Source of the DNA: Bacillus sp. EB01
Lineage (GTDB): Bacteria > Bacillota > Bacilli > Bacillales > Cytobacillaceae
Direction of reading: 5' to 3'
Length of the DNA stretch: 64,000 bases
Assembly: GCF_000613125.1 (NCBI RefSeq)
Contig: NZ_HG964497.1
Coordinates: 2,332,000-2,395,999, forward strand
This document shows, one piece after another, positions 19,501 to 26,396 of the stretch (positions are counted from its first letter, which is position 1; each line of letters opens with the position of its first letter). Under the pieces are notes generated by a model. It was given only the letters and a program-made list of their open reading frames with translations. It had not been told where the DNA came from and ran no database searches. The translations under genes were made by a program, and so were the position numbers.

Positions 19501-21734
19501 TAACAGTTACAAATAAATCAAATCAATATTATGCGGTTATTAAAGAATTTCTTAAACAAAAAGGTGTAGAAGGAACTGACTATAATGTTCTTGAAACCAT
19601 TCGTGCATTTAATACATTTAATGGAGAATGGTTACTTAGAATTATCGGAAGCAAGGGGCACTTTGACCGAGAGAAATTAAGTATTATTTCTGCGATTAAG
19701 TATGCCGTATCCTACTTTGATCATTCCAACATCACATGGGTACCAATATCTCTAGAGGAAATATTAAGGGTTGCAGGTGCAGTAAGTTTAAATAAAACGG
19801 ATGGCCTCTTCACTGCCAAAAATTTAGGAGTAAAAGGGAGCCATAGTGATGATTTACTATTAATTGGAATAGAGAACAACCAAGAGAATATATCGCTTCA
19901 TTTCTATCCAGTTGAAGTTAAAATAGGTTTAAATCGTGGAGAAGTACTTGATAAAGCCAGAAAACAAGTTGAAAAAACAAAAGAATTATTTATTAATTCT
20001 TTAACTGAGGAAGAAGGCCGAAATTTTACGGCTAGATTCTATCGGAATTTCTTTGTCCAATTATTAATATCTAACGCGGCCAAACTAGAACAGAATGGTT
20101 TTTGGACCGAAAAAAATTATCTTCTCTCAGACCAAACCATTGAAAAGCTTTTAAAAGATGAGTTTACAATTTCAAATAGACTAAATGATTATATTGGCCT
20201 GGGTGCTATTCTTTCATTCCAGAAAAATGCTTTACATCGAAGTGCTCATTTAGATGACAATGTTCTATTGTTAAATTTAACCGAAATGGACGGTTATGAA
20301 GGACTTGTTAAACCAATTGGAGAAATGAGAGATTGGATTCAAGAAAAACCAAATGACTTTATAAAGGAAGACATGCTGTCTTATCGGTATAAAATTAAAG
20401 GTGAAATTAATTATCTCTCAAAATCATCTGCCAATAAAGCTATTAATGGGAATAGCAACTCACTTTCAGATGAACCTGAAAAGCTAGATAAACCTAGTTT
20501 GGATGAAGATAACGAGGAACAAAAAGGCGGCACCAATGGAAAAACTAATACTATTAACCAAGAAGAGGAAAAGGTTGCTATTCCCCCAGTAAAGAGTGAG
20601 ACGAAAAAGTTAGATGACAACATTAGAATTAAGATTGGTAAAGCTGATAACTCTAATAGGGAAATTTACTGGGAATATGGAAACAAAGGTCTTGCAAATA
20701 GACACTTGTTAATCTCCGGAAAGTCAGGTCAAGGGAAAACTTACTTTATGCAATGCTTACTTTTAGAAAAGTCTAAGTTAGGTATATCAAGCATCGTAAT
20801 TGATTACACAGAAGGTTTTCTGCCGAATCAACTTGAACCTGAGTTTGTAAAGTTTTTAGGGGATAAACTTAAGCAAAAGATTGTTTATAGTGAACAATTA
20901 CCAATTAATCCTTTCCAAAAGAATGCAAGGGATATAGGTGGAATTCAACTAGATGAATCCAATACAGATATTGCAGAACGAGTTAAAAGTGTTTTTGCAG
21001 CAGTATATAAATCTTTAGGAATTCAGCAGCAAAATTCTATTTATGAGGCCATTCTAAATGGATTAGATCGATACGGTCAAAATATGAACCTTTTGAAGCT
21101 TAAAGAAATGCTTGAAGAAGATGGCTCTTCATATGCAAAAACAGCATTATCTCAAATTAGGCCTCTTATTGATCGTAATCCTTTCACTTCTGATAACTTA
21201 TTTAACTGGAAAGACATTATTGAGAGTAAAGGTGACGTCTATGTAATCCAGTTAACTGGATTCCCAAGAGATGTTCAGTTAGTTATTACTGAATTTATTT
21301 TATGGGAGCTTTGGAATTACTCAGTAAGAAATGGTAATAAGAATAATCCAATGCCAGTTATTATGGATGAGGCTCAAAACTTAGACCATACCGAGAAATC
21401 ACCATCGGCAAGAATATTAACTGAAGGTAGAAAATTTGGGTGGTCCGCTTGGTATGCAACACAGTTCCTTAAGTCCCAATTGTCTGCCGATGAGCTTGCA
21501 AGGCTGCAAAACTCTTCTCAGAAGGTATACTTTTCACCACCTGAACAGGAAGTATCCAATATTGCAGCTAGCTTGACAAAAGATAATTCTGAGAAGAAGT
21601 ACTGGGAAAATGTACTTTCAACATTAAAGAAGGGGCAATGTATTGTCCATGGGCCAGTATTAAAAGATAATGGTGAATTATCTAACCCGACAGTCAGTAT
21701 TGTAAATATTACTCCTTTGTCTGAAAGAATTTAA
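16518..21734 (+). CDS. dptH: Phosphorothioation-dependent restriction helicase DptH (DndH)
   Basis: A very large protein (1738 aa from the chosen ATG). The C-terminal third is a HerA/FtsK-like motor with Walker A SGKSGQGKT (about 1399-1407) and Walker B PVIMDEAQN (about 1612-1620). A low-complexity acidic linker (about 1310-1370) precedes it, and the N-terminal 1300 residues carry no motif I can name. In DndFGH systems DptH supplies the ATP-driven motor and is implicated in DNA breakage. The start could also be the GTG at 16497; ATG 16518 gives MSNQFYNYISSLLV. It overlaps dptG by 20 bases. Confidence 0.88.
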   Translation: MSNQFYNYISSLLVDHFKNNGLKAGERFYLQLDKEEDTVLLVEALRRIQGCQEFKYQHELGEEYRTFSLPYGSINLVIAHTSGNVKPDFLVTLRNLVGEQKHVWNNTALLSIVSDQLDSIQGGSSDLQKEGMPLHPSSLFKDLKKEIENSVLSKVDQIILLDNLDNLMKEQTFQQISFFEFEDIFSTLQKGSIDDNEYYKFGLFKDPDLDKFKGKDQKERIRENRDLFDFVRKVHDFGLGQEELEKKFKPDGAKELISEDWKDQIFPKVFNSIVVPTKKSVEINTLSIDGKLKFWDKPQSESAAGKRKRNIIIFNPDQKDEIEISASFNLSKDIKSLNSEYSKVPKEFEKNLIVQVKQKNISMKISTNPDKATFAKYVYKHEKKASLGIEMSIAVLPIEPLFLDTYKSQYLVDSERGFIELRNIDEALTFGYGIDSKKVEISEGLPIIRLGDDEQLSIIPLPEAFNDDEELAIKIQFDKVIIPILLINELPDSMPINGQRIWKLIRETGKDIQWLKETNRLILENREFYLHPEYKEFFEWENFWIEDGLKFAVNESDKLIPQDIKLSDELREAYSRFITYFKINNSIPSLCTVTDDLKVRSLAYINEYIKEVETFKDGHPAGTKGVDLFKLGMIHCNGILYFTPFHPLMVAFKLKVYELLDSEEIDNSILNRLSPDALIPFLYKEATLYKPDHQQAAFEWLTFKPVNKVSVSDANLYLAKVVNDKLTQFKEHFSYLFIQKSQAPLRVNIINISNDKEVIRGIFQWMLKEIDKHGIENLKPVEITLYNDGEDTESSFDIYSRTDSLADFEETFNVKLKAKDIDPEDILRTIREKLFFYKQNSDSTFRYSHISFYKMHAQEHHAVQPMNEMTTGISLEGIYSSVPSMKDEENYKTGFGTRAYSLNDKNYLTNTAYFVNELAANLRNGGHDSYRSGEAILSRTTTADEATLEKVFSSSYWVTFVDPTVDLEFFNKYDGNLVVIHYSDQYSSSSRYDAITVTNKSNQYYAVIKEFLKQKGVEGTDYNVLETIRAFNTFNGEWLLRIIGSKGHFDREKLSIISAIKYAVSYFDHSNITWVPISLEEILRVAGAVSLNKTDGLFTAKNLGVKGSHSDDLLLIGIENNQENISLHFYPVEVKIGLNRGEVLDKARKQVEKTKELFINSLTEEEGRNFTARFYRNFFVQLLISNAAKLEQNGFWTEKNYLLSDQTIEKLLKDEFTISNRLNDYIGLGAILSFQKNALHRSAHLDDNVLLLNLTEMDGYEGLVKPIGEMRDWIQEKPNDFIKEDMLSYRYKIKGEINYLSKSSANKAINGNSNSLSDEPEKLDKPSLDEDNEEQKGGTNGKTNTINQEEEKVAIPPVKSETKKLDDNIRIKIGKADNSNREIYWEYGNKGLANRHLLISGKSGQGKTYFMQCLLLEKSKLGISSIVIDYTEGFLPNQLEPEFVKFLGDKLKQKIVYSEQLPINPFQKNARDIGGIQLDESNTDIAERVKSVFAAVYKSLGIQQQNSIYEAILNGLDRYGQNMNLLKLKEMLEEDGSSYAKTALSQIRPLIDRNPFTSDNLFNWKDIIESKGDVYVIQLTGFPRDVQLVITEFILWELWNYSVRNGNKNNPMPVIMDEAQNLDHTEKSPSARILTEGRKFGWSAWYATQFLKSQLSADELARLQNSSQKVYFSPPEQEVSNIAASLTKDNSEKKYWENVLSTLKKGQCIVHGPVLKDNGELSNPTVSIVNITPLSERI

Positions 21735-21744
21735 TTAGTCAATA

Positions 21745-21776
21745 GAAAACCCCCATTTATTTTAATGGGGGTTTTC
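21745..21776. terminator. Bidirectional terminator between dptH and the second dndE-like gene
   Basis: GAAAACCCCCATT and AATGGGGGTTTTC, perfect arms with an A/T loop. T-runs on both strands suit the convergent genes on either side. Confidence 0.85.
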
Positions 21777-21777
21777 A

Positions 21778-22143
21778 TTATAGAACACTAAGTCTAAAAT
21801 CTTCCAAAGAACTTTTATTATGAAGGTCTGATTTGAGTTTTCTTAGTCCCTTTTCTATAAACAAAATCATATGTTTATGAAGTTCATCCTCAGTTAAGGG
21901 TTTTTTCACTTCACTTATTATTAAGTGTTTAAAAAGAAGGTATTCCTTGTCTTTTATAATACCATCAGGAATAGTCCACTTGTTTCCACCTGGAAAATCT
22001 TCGTTAACCTGCCCCGTAGAAATAGAAATCCCTTTAGCTAGACCAATTCTCACAGCCATAGGTCTATCAATTTCAAGTGCGTCAGTCAACAAGTCTAAAA
22101 TTTCTTTCCCTTGTTCTGATAAGGACATTCTTCTATTTGCCAT
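21778..22143 (-). CDS. DndE-like protein, second copy (paralogue paired with a second DndD)
   Basis: 121 residues with the DndE plan: basic start (ANRRMSLSEQGKEILDLLTD), a helix ending in MAVRIGLAKGISIS, a glycine-rich turn, a middle YLLFKHLIISEV, and C-terminal LHKHMILFIEKGLRKL, comparable to HIERGIVLL of DndE. Overall identity to the first DndE is low by eye. AAGGTGATC precedes the ATG, and it starts 5 bases after the stop of the second DndD. Because it is not linked to its own dndB or dndC, it may serve an effector or alternative modification complex. Family membership is inferred. Confidence 0.6.
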   Translation of the reverse strand: MANRRMSLSEQGKEILDLLTDALEIDRPMAVRIGLAKGISISTGQVNEDFPGGNKWTIPDGIIKDKEYLLFKHLIISEVKKPLTEDELHKHMILFIEKGLRKLKSDLHNKSSLEDFRLSVL

Positions 22144-22147
22144 TTGA

Positions 22148-24163
22148 TCACCTTCTTACGAAATCAAAATATCCATCACGTATAACTGTGTACTTCTTTG
22201 CCTCATCATAATCCAGCATGTATTGTTTATAAGAATTTGCTTCCATTAACTTAATATAATCAGATGTTATCTCTGTATCAGTTGAGAGGATAATAACCTG
22301 TTCACTTAGCTCTTTATAATAGTGATTGATTAAATGGTTCCTATGGTAACTATCAAGCCTTCCGAGTGGAGTATCAATTACCATTGGTAAAGATAAATCG
22401 GAGGCTTTAGTTAAAGCCCAAATTAATGCAGAAGAAATCATTTGCATTTCACCCGCTGAACGATCCTGGATACTAATCTCTTGCATTCGGTCATTGTATA
22501 GACGAATGGAGTAAGTATTAATATCAAATTCTATTTTCCCAAATTCGTCTTGCTTTCTAAACAAGCGTACTAGCATAGATGAAAACTCTTCCCTAATAAA
22601 AGTTGCTTTTAGTGTAGTAACTTCTGAAACATATTGTTCCATTGCATTTATTGATTTCTCTACGTCTTTATATTGTTTTTGAAGTTCTTCTAAGTTTTCG
22701 TCTTGACCACTTACCCTACTAAGTTTATTGAGAATATTAGTTTTCTGTTCATTGGCTTCGTTTAACTTTACATTAACAGATCTTAGACGTAGGTTATATT
22801 CTCCTACTTTCTTTACAAGCAAGTCAATTTTTTGATTTTCTTCCTCAATATTTACTGATTCTGGAGCATTCCTAATTTCAATTTCTATCGCATTTAAATC
22901 TTGATTCATCTTTTCTATATTATTTATCTTTTTTGTTACTTCCTGTTTGTCTCTTATAGGAAGGTTTATTAGGTAAGCATAATCACTATTTGAAATGTCG
23001 TGAATCTCTTCGAAATTTTCAGGCACGGTATAACGAATGTGGTTTTCCTTAATCCAGACATTCTCCCCAATTTTCTTGATCTGTTCTAGTTGTTCATTGG
23101 AAAGGGGGGGAGTAATGCTTTTGCTTAGCAATTGATCCATAAAGTTATGGTAAGGAGTTAAAGATGCTTTTTGTAAAATCTTCTTATGGCTAATCTCGTT
23201 CTCAGCTTTTAATTCTCTCTTTAATTTGGATACTTTGTCCCGGAGAATAATATTAACCATGTTCTGCTTGAGAAGGTCATTCAAATCTTTTTTCGAAAGG
23301 TCTAGTTCAGTTTGAAGACGGGATTGTCTTTTAATTATGACTTCTCTTGATTTAGAGTTTTGTAATACTTTGTCATTTCTTATCTGTTTCGTTTGATTAA
23401 TTAAAGTTTCGTACTTTCTTATTTCATTTAATATTTGCTGTTTCTTCGATTCCAAGGGAGTTATTTTTTCATTAATTTGATCCAATTCAGATTGAAGTTT
23501 ACTTTTATTAGAATGACTCACTGACCTTGCTAGTTTACCTTCAATATTGCTTTTCAAAGCCCTAAGATCAGAAAGTAACTGCTTGTAAGCTCCAATTCCT
23601 GTAATCTTTTGAATGGATTCCTTCATTTCATTACTATTCTGACGCAGAATAATATCTTTAATTTCCTCGCCATCAAAAATAAAGAATGGAGCTGCATGAT
23701 AAGGTATGATTCTATCAATATACTTATTGAACACTTCAATATTATCAATTCTAGCCTTTTTTGATGTCTTTCCTCCAACTTTCTTTACCTCAAGATCACG
23801 TTTCTCATGAGTCATTCTCTTATTCTGATCGAAGTACCATTTAATTTTAAATGTCCATTCCTCATTATAATCGGTTTCAATAGTTAGGGAAACGGAACAT
23901 TCCCGTCCTCCTTCACTAAAGAAAGTATTATTAATAATGTTTGAAAATAACCTCTTATATTCCGCATCCGAAATCCCTCTTTTTCCAAAAAGGACATATA
24001 GGATAGCTTTAAGAATAGTTGTTTTCCCGGCTCCATTTAACCCGCCAAGAAGTATAATGTTTTTTCCACTTTCATCTCTAACATCCTTTGGAATATAAAG
24101 GTCTATTGCCTGAAAACCATAATATGTTTTGTAATTATCGAAAACTAACTTTTTTAATAACAT
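22148..24163 (-). CDS. DndD-like SMC ATPase, second copy
   Basis: 671 residues with Walker A GLNGAGKTT (41-49), FDGEE at 163-167, coiled coil about 180-540, signature SAGEMQM (about 567-573) and Walker B VIDTPLGRLD (about 594-603). The GRLD D-loop and FDGEE box match the DndD of the modification operon and differ from the left-cassette ATPase (GALD, FDGER), so this is a true DndD paralogue. AAGGTGATG precedes the ATG, immediately downstream of the 69-aa gene. Possible roles: second-specificity modification with its DndE-like partner, or a sensor/effector ATPase. Confidence 0.78.
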   Translation of the reverse strand: MLLKKLVFDNYKTYYGFQAIDLYIPKDVRDESGKNIILLGGLNGAGKTTILKAILYVLFGKRGISDAEYKRLFSNIINNTFFSEGGRECSVSLTIETDYNEEWTFKIKWYFDQNKRMTHEKRDLEVKKVGGKTSKKARIDNIEVFNKYIDRIIPYHAAPFFIFDGEEIKDIILRQNSNEMKESIQKITGIGAYKQLLSDLRALKSNIEGKLARSVSHSNKSKLQSELDQINEKITPLESKKQQILNEIRKYETLINQTKQIRNDKVLQNSKSREVIIKRQSRLQTELDLSKKDLNDLLKQNMVNIILRDKVSKLKRELKAENEISHKKILQKASLTPYHNFMDQLLSKSITPPLSNEQLEQIKKIGENVWIKENHIRYTVPENFEEIHDISNSDYAYLINLPIRDKQEVTKKINNIEKMNQDLNAIEIEIRNAPESVNIEEENQKIDLLVKKVGEYNLRLRSVNVKLNEANEQKTNILNKLSRVSGQDENLEELQKQYKDVEKSINAMEQYVSEVTTLKATFIREEFSSMLVRLFRKQDEFGKIEFDINTYSIRLYNDRMQEISIQDRSAGEMQMISSALIWALTKASDLSLPMVIDTPLGRLDSYHRNHLINHYYKELSEQVIILSTDTEITSDYIKLMEANSYKQYMLDYDEAKKYTVIRDGYFDFVRR

Positions 24164-24167
24164 GACA

Positions 24168-24377
24168 TCACCTTATTGTATGATCTTTCATATTAATTTT
24201 TATTAAATCATTATACTCCGATGTTCTAGTACTTTGACTAACATTCTCATAAGAAAAATCCTTAGCTGATTTTATTAATTGTTTAGCCAGTTTTAAGGGT
24301 ATACCATTCCTATGACAAATCTTAGCTAGCAGTTCCAATTCTCTTTTTTCAATCTCTTTCAAACTAATTTCCCCCAT
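24168..24377 (-). CDS. 69-aa DNA-modification-system-associated small protein
   Basis: A short helical protein (KEIEKRELELLAKICHRNG, then IPLKLAKQLIKSAKDF) whose stop is 4 bases before the second dndD start. The LxxICxxxxIPxxLxxxLIxxxKxF pattern recalls small proteins found beside DndD-type genes in DNA-modification defence clusters. The ribosome binding site before the ATG at 24377 is weak. No function is known to me; co-translation with DndD2-DndE2 suggests a subunit or loader. Confidence 0.6.
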   Translation of the reverse strand: MGEISLKEIEKRELELLAKICHRNGIPLKLAKQLIKSAKDFSYENVSQSTRTSEYNDLIKINMKDHTIR

Positions 24378-24483
24378 AGTAAAAATAGACTAGTATACTG
24401 AAATTTTAACACATTTAGACAGGGAAAAACGACAATGTTATAATACTTATATTCCCATTATGATTTTAAAGGTGGTTTTCAAG

Positions 24484-25470
24484 TTGAGTTGGGATCTGCA
24501 GGTAGGGGAAATAACAGAAAAATACTTAACTGACGAAGATATTTGGATATCGTTAAATAACTTTTACTTTAAATCTTCGGTAAACATGTCATATAAATAT
24601 GGCTTTCTCAAATCCATACTTGAAAACTTATATAACTTAAATGAAGAATTGGAATTAAACTATGATAAACTATTTTATTCTTTCACAAAAATTTATTGGA
24701 ATTTAGTTATTCATCATAATTTATGGCAATCCAGCAGTATAAGTCAACCATCGAAAATACAAAGGATTCTTCAAGATTATGCAGTGAAATATTCAATTCC
24801 AAGTGATTTGACCTTTGATAAACTTCAAGATTCTTTACAACTAGATATCATTAAAGAAGTAAAGAAAAACGGAAAAAGATATGTAATTGGAGCTTTTTAT
24901 TCCGATATAAATGGATATTTTTATGAATTTGATTTAAAGGAGGAGCATCTAAGATTTAATCCACCAGTTTTTAAGTTTTTACAAAAATATCAACGACTAA
25001 TTACTTATATGACTAACTACCATCTTGCAATATTTCTTGAGAAACATAATCTGGTTCCCCATATAAATTATTTACTTACTAAAGTTGAAAATATATCAAA
25101 AAGAAATTCTTTATATGAATATCTGGATTTTTTAATAAGACATGATAATAATATTTGTTTTTATTGTAATAGAGTATTAAGTAAAGAAAGCAGAAAAACT
25201 CATGTAGATCATTTTATCCCCTGGAGTTATATACAGAGTGATAATTTATGGAATTTAGTACTATCATGCTCGACCTGTAATAGTAGGAAAAGTGACAAGC
25301 TTGCGGATCACTATTACTTGGAGGGTATTATTATTAGAAATGAACAACTTGTAAAAGAAGAGCTAAACGAGACAGTAAACTATTTTGAAAATTATAGGAA
25401 GGAAAAGTTAATTCAGCTTTACGATTATTCAAAGCATAACGGAATCTCGGAAATATGGGTTCCTAATTAG
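24484..25470 (+). CDS. HNH endonuclease of the Dnd island
   Basis: The C-terminal HNH domain has CFYC (about 225-228), the catalytic-type THVDHFIPWS (about 239-248) and the second zinc pair CSTC (about 262-265), followed by NSRKSDK. The N-terminal 200 residues are all-alpha-looking and unassigned. I prefer the TTG at 24484, 9 bases after AAGGTGG, giving MSWDLQV; the ATG at 24460 has no site. HNH nucleases often accompany dnd genes and could provide cleavage for the nuclease-free helicase/ATPase cassettes. Divergent from the 69-aa gene. Confidence 0.75.
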   Translation: MSWDLQVGEITEKYLTDEDIWISLNNFYFKSSVNMSYKYGFLKSILENLYNLNEELELNYDKLFYSFTKIYWNLVIHHNLWQSSSISQPSKIQRILQDYAVKYSIPSDLTFDKLQDSLQLDIIKEVKKNGKRYVIGAFYSDINGYFYEFDLKEEHLRFNPPVFKFLQKYQRLITYMTNYHLAIFLEKHNLVPHINYLLTKVENISKRNSLYEYLDFLIRHDNNICFYCNRVLSKESRKTHVDHFIPWSYIQSDNLWNLVLSCSTCNSRKSDKLADHYYLEGIIIRNEQLVKEELNETVNYFENYRKEKLIQLYDYSKHNGISEIWVPN

Positions 25471-25479
25471 GGGAGAAAT

Positions 25480-25798
25480 ATGATACAACAAATTAATTCG
25501 GGATAACATTCCTGAAATTATTAAAAAAGAAGGAAAGACGTTTTCATATAAACAATTAGGTAATGCTGAATTTATAATTGAACTTCAGAAAAAAGCGAAA
25601 GAAGAATGGAATGAGTATTTACACTCATGTAATGATAATGAGGCAGTTGAAGAATTAGCAGATTTACTAGAAGTGGTTTATTGCCTAGCTGCTACTCATG
25701 GAATTAGTGAAGAGGATTTAGATGAAACGAGAAGAAGGAAAGCTGAAATTAGAGGATCTTTTAATAATAAAATTTTCTTAATTGATGTAGAAGAGTAA
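25480..25798 (+). pseudogene. MazG-like nucleotide pyrophosphohydrolase, 5' frameshift
   Basis: From 25484 the frame reads YNKLIRDNIPEIIKKEGKT and continues for 104 codons with EEWNEYL...EAVEELADLLEVVYCLAATHG and FLIDVEE at the end. This is the MazG-like (phosphoribosyl-ATP pyrophosphohydrolase-like) small all-alpha NTPase pattern, whose members normally start M-x-YNKLVRD. Here the only ATG (25480) is out of frame by one base and the in-frame codon before YNKL is TGA. Either the start is destroyed or a two-base sequencing gap exists. A GGGAGAAAT site remains. Such house-cleaning NTPases often sit in defence islands. Confidence 0.7.
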
Positions 25799-25811
25799 AC
25801 TTAACTTTAAA

Positions 25812-25840
25812 AGCCCCTATTCTTTACGAATGGGGCTATA
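25812..25840. terminator. Bidirectional terminator at the right end of the island
   Basis: AGCCCC(T)ATTC (25812-25822) and GAATGGGGCT (25828-25837), one bulged base, between convergent genes. Confidence 0.7.
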
Positions 25841-25842
25841 TC

Positions 25843-26205
25843 TTATTTTATCCTCTTAATTACTCCCTTTTTCGAAAGGTTGACAAGTATCCCTTTGTTC
25901 TTAAATCTGTTATATGCAATCAACTTATTCAAGTCCTTTAAGGTTAGATTAGCTGGATCTGTAGCTAGAATGTATTCGTTTTTCACTTTGTCCAGAAGTG
26001 ATAAAGCAAACTCGATTTGTTTGTCAGTTAACGAGTAATCTTCATCTTTTGTATTAGTAGCTGGTGCAGACCTTTCCATAGTTGCTGAATGTTCTTTTAT
26101 TTTTGCTTCGACAATTGCTTCAATTTCATTTGTACTAATTGTTTTTTCTTTAACCTGCTGTTGTATGGTCGGAGATAAAAGTTTATTAATCAATCCTTTA
26201 AGCAT
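25843..26205 (-). CDS. Hypothetical 120-aa protein
   Basis: A lysine-rich soluble protein. The N-terminal half is low in hydrophobicity (EIEAIVEAKIKEHSATM, then a serine/threonine/asparagine linker). The C-terminal half is compact: LTDKQIEFALSLLDKVKNEY, then LTLKDLNKLIAYNRFKNKG and VNLSKKGVIKRIK. The basic C-terminus and helical pattern suggest nucleic-acid binding, but I do not recognise the family. The ribosome binding site is GGAAAGTG at a somewhat long distance. Monocistronic, sharing a terminator with the island. Confidence 0.5.
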   Translation of the reverse strand: MLKGLINKLLSPTIQQQVKEKTISTNEIEAIVEAKIKEHSATMERSAPATNTKDEDYSLTDKQIEFALSLLDKVKNEYILATDPANLTLKDLNKLIAYNRFKNKGILVNLSKKGVIKRIK

Positions 26206-26354
26206 ACTTTCACATCACTTTCCAATTTATAAAACTTCCTTTACCTCTATTCTAAAATTTCCCCAAGAAATTACAATGAATTTTTCCAAAAATAGCTCTA
26301 AAAACCTCATTATAGCATTAATTCTGTAAATATTTAGGTGGATTCTATTAAGAT

Positions 26355-26371
26355 TGTAGTATAATGTAGAA
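26355..26371 (+). promoter_or_regulatory. Probable -10 region of the NERD-helicase gene
   Basis: TTGTAGTATAATGTAG contains a consensus TATAAT about 35 bases before the start at 26397. A convincing -35 is not obvious. The A/T-rich gap 26206-26396 otherwise holds nothing I can name. Confidence 0.4.
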
Positions 26372-26396
26372 AAATACATATTTTGGAGCGAATACT

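Larger units (their letters stand above)
1036..25798. other. DNA phosphorothioation (Dnd) defence island
   Basis: This AT-rich block contains dndBCDE and dndA, dptFGH, a helicase/ATPase cassette with phosphorothioation-associated protein 4, a second DndD-DndE-like pair, an HNH nuclease, a probable regulator and a broken MazG-like gene. Its base composition is visibly poorer in G+C than the flanks (for example 26.4-28.3 kb and 30-33 kb). I found no integrase, tRNA or direct-repeat attachment site at either edge. The limits given are gene limits, not proven island ends. Confidence 0.85.

Noticed and set aside
1036-25798. Possibility that the island is BREX, DISARM or Ssp (single-strand phosphorothioation)
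   Set aside because: No methyltransferase, PglZ or SspBCD-type proteins are present, whereas DndB, DndC, DndD and DndE are individually recognisable.
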